NCBI GenBank assembly: GCA_016197225.1
Contig: JACPWC010000075.1
Location: 1 to 33,125 of the forward strand
Direction: 5' to 3'
From: Chloroflexota bacterium
GTDB taxonomy: Bacteria; Chloroflexota; Anaerolineae; Anaerolineales; VGOW01
DNA length: 33,125 bases
Below the pieces are notes generated by a model. It searched no databases, had not been told where the DNA came from, and was given only the letters and a program-made list of their open reading frames with translations. This document shows positions 30,843-33,125 of this stretch, piece by piece; positions within the stretch are counted from its first letter, which is position 1; each line of letters opens with the position of its first letter. A program made the position numbers and the translations under genes.

Positions 30843-31806
30843 GCCGGAGTTGTTGAGTGTGGTGTTGACGGTGACCCCGGCCCTCACCCCCAACCCCTCC
30901 CCCGTTTTGGAAGAGCGCCAAATCAGGGGAGGGGAGAACGGATATGGCCGGGCGGCGCACGCGGTGCTGCTGGATGCGGTGCGCGAGCACGACCCGGCGC
31001 TGGCCGAGAGCCTTCACGCCGGGTCGGGGTTGAGGCCGTTTACGGTTTCGGATTTGATCGGCTACTCGCCGAAGCGCGGCCCTTCGGCGCGCTCAGGACA
31101 GGGCCCTTCGGCGCGCTCAGGGCAGAGCCTGGAGGCGGGGCGGAAGTATAGCCTGAGGTTCACGGCGATGACGGGGCCGGTGGCGCAGGCGATCCGGTGG
31201 GCGGTGAGCAGTGGACAGTTGGCGGTGGGGAGCGCCATCCGGCTGACGGAGAGCGAGTTCGTCGTCGAGGCGGTGGATTCAGGGTTGCAGGGTTTGAATG
31301 GCGGATCGCAATTGGACGATCCGAAGTCGAAAATTGAAAATTCAAAATCCCGATGGCCGGCGGCGGCCACGTATGAGTCGCTTTCGGCCCCGTGGTTGCT
31401 GGGGCGCGCCCAGCCAGGGCATCGCCTGGCCCTTCAGTTTGCCAGTCCCACCACCTTCAAGTCGCAGGAGAAGCACGTGCCGGTTCCGCTTCCGGCCTGG
31501 GTCTTCGGCAGTTTGCTGGAGAAATGGAACGCCTTTGCCCCAGTGGCCCTGCCGCCGGAGGCCAGACGTTTTGCCGAGGAATGTCTGGCCCTTTCCGGCT
31601 ACAAGCTGCAGACGCGGCCCGTGCCCACCAAAGAAGGCGGCCTGCGGATGGGGGCGGTGGGCGTTGCCTATTACACGGCTATCAATCGCGACCGTTACTG
31701 GTTGAGCGTGATGAACCTGCTAGCCGACTTTGCCCTCTTCGCCGGAATTGGGGCGGGGACGACGATGGGGTTGGGGCAGTGCCGGAGGTTGGAGGTTGGA
31801 AGTTAG
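30832..31806 (+). CDS. cas6: Cas6 endoribonuclease with several repeat-derived insertions
   Basis: Cas6 cuts the CRISPR transcript within repeats. This 324-residue protein has the Cas6 blocks GRAAHAVLLDAVREHDPALA, LRPFTVSDLIGYS, YSLRFTAMTGPVAQAI, LALQFASPTTFKSQEKHVPV, WVFGSLLEKWNAF, GGLRMGAVGVAYYT and the glycine-rich loop FAGIGAGTTMGLGQCR near the C-terminus. Three low-complexity segments are not part of the family: residues about 15-37 (TPALTPNPSPVLEE...), 83-98 (GPSARSGQ twice) and about 163-173 (DPKSKIENSKS). Each matches a DNA repeat. ATG 30832 has GGAAGAGG upstream and overlaps the acidic gene. The C-terminal residues and stop are also encoded by heptamer repeat. Confidence 0.85.
   Translation: MTIEPELLSVVLTVTPALTPNPSPVLEERQIRGGENGYGRAAHAVLLDAVREHDPALAESLHAGSGLRPFTVSDLIGYSPKRGPSARSGQGPSARSGQSLEAGRKYSLRFTAMTGPVAQAIRWAVSSGQLAVGSAIRLTESEFVVEAVDSGLQGLNGGSQLDDPKSKIENSKSRWPAAATYESLSAPWLLGRAQPGHRLALQFASPTTFKSQEKHVPVPLPAWVFGSLLEKWNAFAPVALPPEARRFAEECLALSGYKLQTRPVPTKEGGLRMGAVGVAYYTAINRDRYWLSVMNLLADFALFAGIGAGTTMGLGQCRRLEVGS
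30879..30936. repeat. CCCCTCCCC/GGGGAGGGG repeat inserted in cas6
   Basis: CCCCTCCCCC (30894-30903) and AGGGGAGGGG (30925-30934) form an inverted repeat preceded by CCCTCACCCCCAA. It encodes a Pro-rich, then Arg/Gly-rich segment near the Cas6 N-terminus. Confidence 0.7.
31078..31125. repeat. 24-base tandem repeat in cas6
   Basis: Two adjacent 24-base copies (31078-31101 and 31102-31125) differ at one base. Each encodes GPSARSGQ, so the frame is kept. Confidence 0.9.
31321..31351. repeat. Heptamer repeat inserted in cas6
   Basis: AAAATT and CAAAATCC-type units encode KSKIENSKS, interrupting two conserved Cas6 blocks. It is the same repeat class as in moeA and the RT gene. Confidence 0.75.
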
Positions 31807-31852
31807 AGGTTAGAGGTTGGAGGATTAGAGAATTGGAGATTGGGGGTTATGG
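31785..31852. repeat. Heptamer repeat tract between cas6 and the RT
   Basis: Variants of GGTTGGA and GGTTAGA run for about 65 bases. They form the last cas6 codons, its TAG stop, the spacer and the start region of the RT gene. TTGGGGG within it may serve as the RT ribosome binding site. Confidence 0.8.
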
Positions 31853-32886
31853 TTCAACGCACTTTAACAACTGAATATCAGGTTTTGCCGACAATAGATA
31901 AAGTTTTGGAGTGGAAGAATTTGCAGGTTGCCTGGCGGCAGGTGGAGTCTAACAAGGGCGCCCCCGGCGTGGACGAGGTGAGCGTGGCCCGCTGGGGGCG
32001 CAATTGGGAGACGAACCTGCACCGCTTGCGCCAGCAGGTGAAGTCGAACACCTATTGCCCCAGCCGCCCACGCCGTTTTACGGTGCTGAAGAACGACGGC
32101 GGGTTTCGCGAGCTTTCGATTCTGACGGTGACCGACCGGGTTCTGCAGAGGGCAACGCTGAATGCGCTGGAGCCGTTGTTCGAGCGCCGGTTCTTGAATT
32201 GCAGTTTTGGCTACCGGCCCAACCGGTCGGTGGCCCACGCGGTGACGACCGTGGTGCGGCAACGCGAGCGCGGCCAGCGCTGGGTGTTGGACGCCGATAT
32301 TCGCCAGTGCTTCGAGAGTCTGGATCATCAATTGATTATGGAGTTGATGCGGCAGGAGGTGAAGGACGCGGGCCTGCTGAGGTTGAATGCGTTGTGGCTG
32401 GAAACGGGGAAGGCCCAAAACCCCAAAGTCCAAAACCCCAAGACCCAAAATCCCAAACGCCAAATCTCAAGCAGTGATGATGGCGACCATCAGCCCTCAG
32501 CCACGCGAAGCGGCCATCCGCCGCGCGGCGTGCCGCTGGGGGCGGTGCTGTCGCCGCTATGGTGCAACCTGGTTTTGCACGAACTGGACGCGGCGCTGAC
32601 GCGGGCCGGTTGGATTCTGGCCCGCTACGCCGACGATTTTGTGGTGCTGGCCGAAACCGAGGGCCGGGCGCTGACGGCCTGGGAGGAAACCGAGTATGCG
32701 CTGGACGGGCTGGGTTTGCAGTTGAACGAGGCCAAGACGAGGGTAGCCTCCTTTGACGACGGCTTCACCTTTTTGGGGGTGACGTTCAAGGGCGACGAGT
32801 ATTCCTACATCCACGAGCAGAAGCGCATCCGGGTGAAAGGCCCGACGGTGAAAATTTTGCACAGCTACCTGCCGGACTTTTATTAG
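31849..32886 (+). CDS. Group II-intron-like reverse transcriptase, CRISPR-associated
   Basis: A 345-residue reverse transcriptase. Visible blocks are APGVDEVSVARWGRNWE, REL SILTVTDRVLQRATLNAL, FLNCSFGYRPNRSVAHAV, VLDADIRQCFESLDHQLIME (first catalytic Asp), GVPLGAVLSPLWCNLVLHEL, ARYADDFVVLA (YADD at 260-263) and QLNEAKTRV with FTFLGVTF. The fingers and palm are complete. Maturase (X), endonuclease and Cas1 parts are absent, and the protein ends soon after the last palm block, close to a repeat element. Heptamer repeats add about 35 residues (from residue 188) before the GVPLG block. Adjacent to cas6, it resembles the RTs that let type III systems acquire spacers from RNA. No Cas1 is in the window. 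Confidence 0.85.
   Translation: MVQRTLTTEYQVLPTIDKVLEWKNLQVAWRQVESNKGAPGVDEVSVARWGRNWETNLHRLRQQVKSNTYCPSRPRRFTVLKNDGGFRELSILTVTDRVLQRATLNALEPLFERRFLNCSFGYRPNRSVAHAVTTVVRQRERGQRWVLDADIRQCFESLDHQLIMELMRQEVKDAGLLRLNALWLETGKAQNPKVQNPKTQNPKRQISSSDDGDHQPSATRSGHPPRGVPLGAVLSPLWCNLVLHELDAALTRAGWILARYADDFVVLAETEGRALTAWEETEYALDGLGLQLNEAKTRVASFDDGFTFLGVTFKGDEYSYIHEQKRIRVKGPTVKILHSYLPDFY
32408..32472. repeat. Heptamer repeat inserted in frame in the RT gene
   Basis: Nine or so units of CCCAAAA, CCAAAGT or CCAAAAC encode KAQNPKVQNPKTQNPKRQIS, lying between the RT blocks NALWLETG and GVPLGAVLSPL. The frame stays open. Confidence 0.85.
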
Positions 32887-32893
32887 AAACGGC

Positions 32894-32958
32894 GTAACTG
32901 CTCAGGACAGTCTTTCAGAACGCAGATAAACGCTGATACAACGCTGATTTTCGCAGAT
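32894..32958. repeat. AACGCAGATAAACGCTGAT family repeat, copy 2
   Basis: 65 bases match 4046-4110 with five mismatches and in the same orientation. The repeat begins eight bases after the RT stop codon. No right arm like that of copy 1 is seen. Confidence 0.8.
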
Positions 32959-33125
32959 AAAATCGAATTGAAAGATGTCTACTTTATACTCTCGTTTCGA
33001 GCAAATTTAAGTTGTCAAAACCGAATTATCAGCCAACGAAGTGTAGATCGCAGGCGACAAACGCAAGCACGACAAGATCGTTTCCAATAATGATGGCAGA
33101 GGCGCGAGATACTTGGAGACGTTCC
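32959..33125. other. End of window without a recognised gene or CRISPR array
   Basis: The last 167 bases are moderately AT-rich and contain no open frame of note, no repeated unit of CRISPR type and no clear promoter. cas1, cas2 and the array may lie further right. Confidence 0.5.

Noticed and set aside
31078-31125. Tandem 24-base repeats as a possible CRISPR array
   Set aside because: The two copies are directly adjacent with no spacer and lie in frame within cas6.
32408-32472. Heptamer tract in the RT gene as a possible CRISPR array or intron boundary
   Set aside because: Units are only seven bases, with no spacers, and translation continues through them into the next RT block. No group II intron domain V hairpin was found nearby.

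Overview
The window looks like a chromosomal segment of a high-GC, metabolically versatile bacterium. It is most consistent with Chloroflexota (Anaerolineae-like). This is inferred from the gene styles, the Tat-lipoprotein oligopeptide-binding protein, and the many short hairpin and heptamer repeats between and inside genes. No taxonomic marker gene is present, so the assignment is tentative.

Left part (1-18.7 kb): catabolism and transport. On the minus strand lie a partial FAD monooxygenase of the anthraniloyl-CoA type, a TetR regulator and a kynureninase gene broken by an internal deletion, with a good promoter and a possible operator. Next come an NAD-dependent epimerase, a beta-hydroxyacid dehydrogenase and histidine ammonia-lyase. 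On the plus strand follow a nucleotidyltransferase fragment, a kynurenine/aspartate-type aminotransferase, a DapA-family aldolase and an FAD amine oxidoreductase. A DMT permease, a PhnD-like binding protein and a three-gene oligopeptide ABC importer (binding protein plus two permeases, no ATPases) come next. A MoeA-PBP fusion and a single-domain response regulator close this part. The amino-acid (tryptophan/kynurenine, histidine) theme is clear.

Middle (18.7-20.6 kb): a site-2-type zinc metalloprotease, a tRNA-Sec gene on the minus strand (so the organism probably decodes UGA as selenocysteine), and a plus-strand tRNA-Phe/Gly/Cys cluster with a consensus promoter and a terminator.

Right part (20.7-33.1 kb): a type III-A CRISPR-Cas island next to the tRNAs. 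Order: remnant of an AAA ATPase; an NE0113-type CARF protein fused to a LuxR-type DNA-binding domain; cas10/csm1 (HD and GGDD motifs present), csm2, csm3, a disrupted csm4, csm5 with an added S1-like domain; a Cas02710-family CARF-HEPN RNase; a Card1/Can2-like CARF-PD-(D/E)XK nuclease; Csx15, a putative ring nuclease; a 79-residue extremely acidic protein; cas6; and a group II-like reverse transcriptase. No cas1, cas2 or CRISPR array is visible before the window ends. The inferred logic is that Cas10 makes cyclic oligoadenylate on target recognition. The messenger would then drive three outputs (transcription, RNA cleavage, DNA or RNA cleavage), with Csx15 switching it off.

The most notable points are the CARF-LuxR fusion with a palindrome just upstream of cas10, the acidic protein in the effector operon, the Csm5-S1 fusion, the broken csm4 with an AT-rich patch, and repeat elements inserted in frame into cas6, the RT and moeA.
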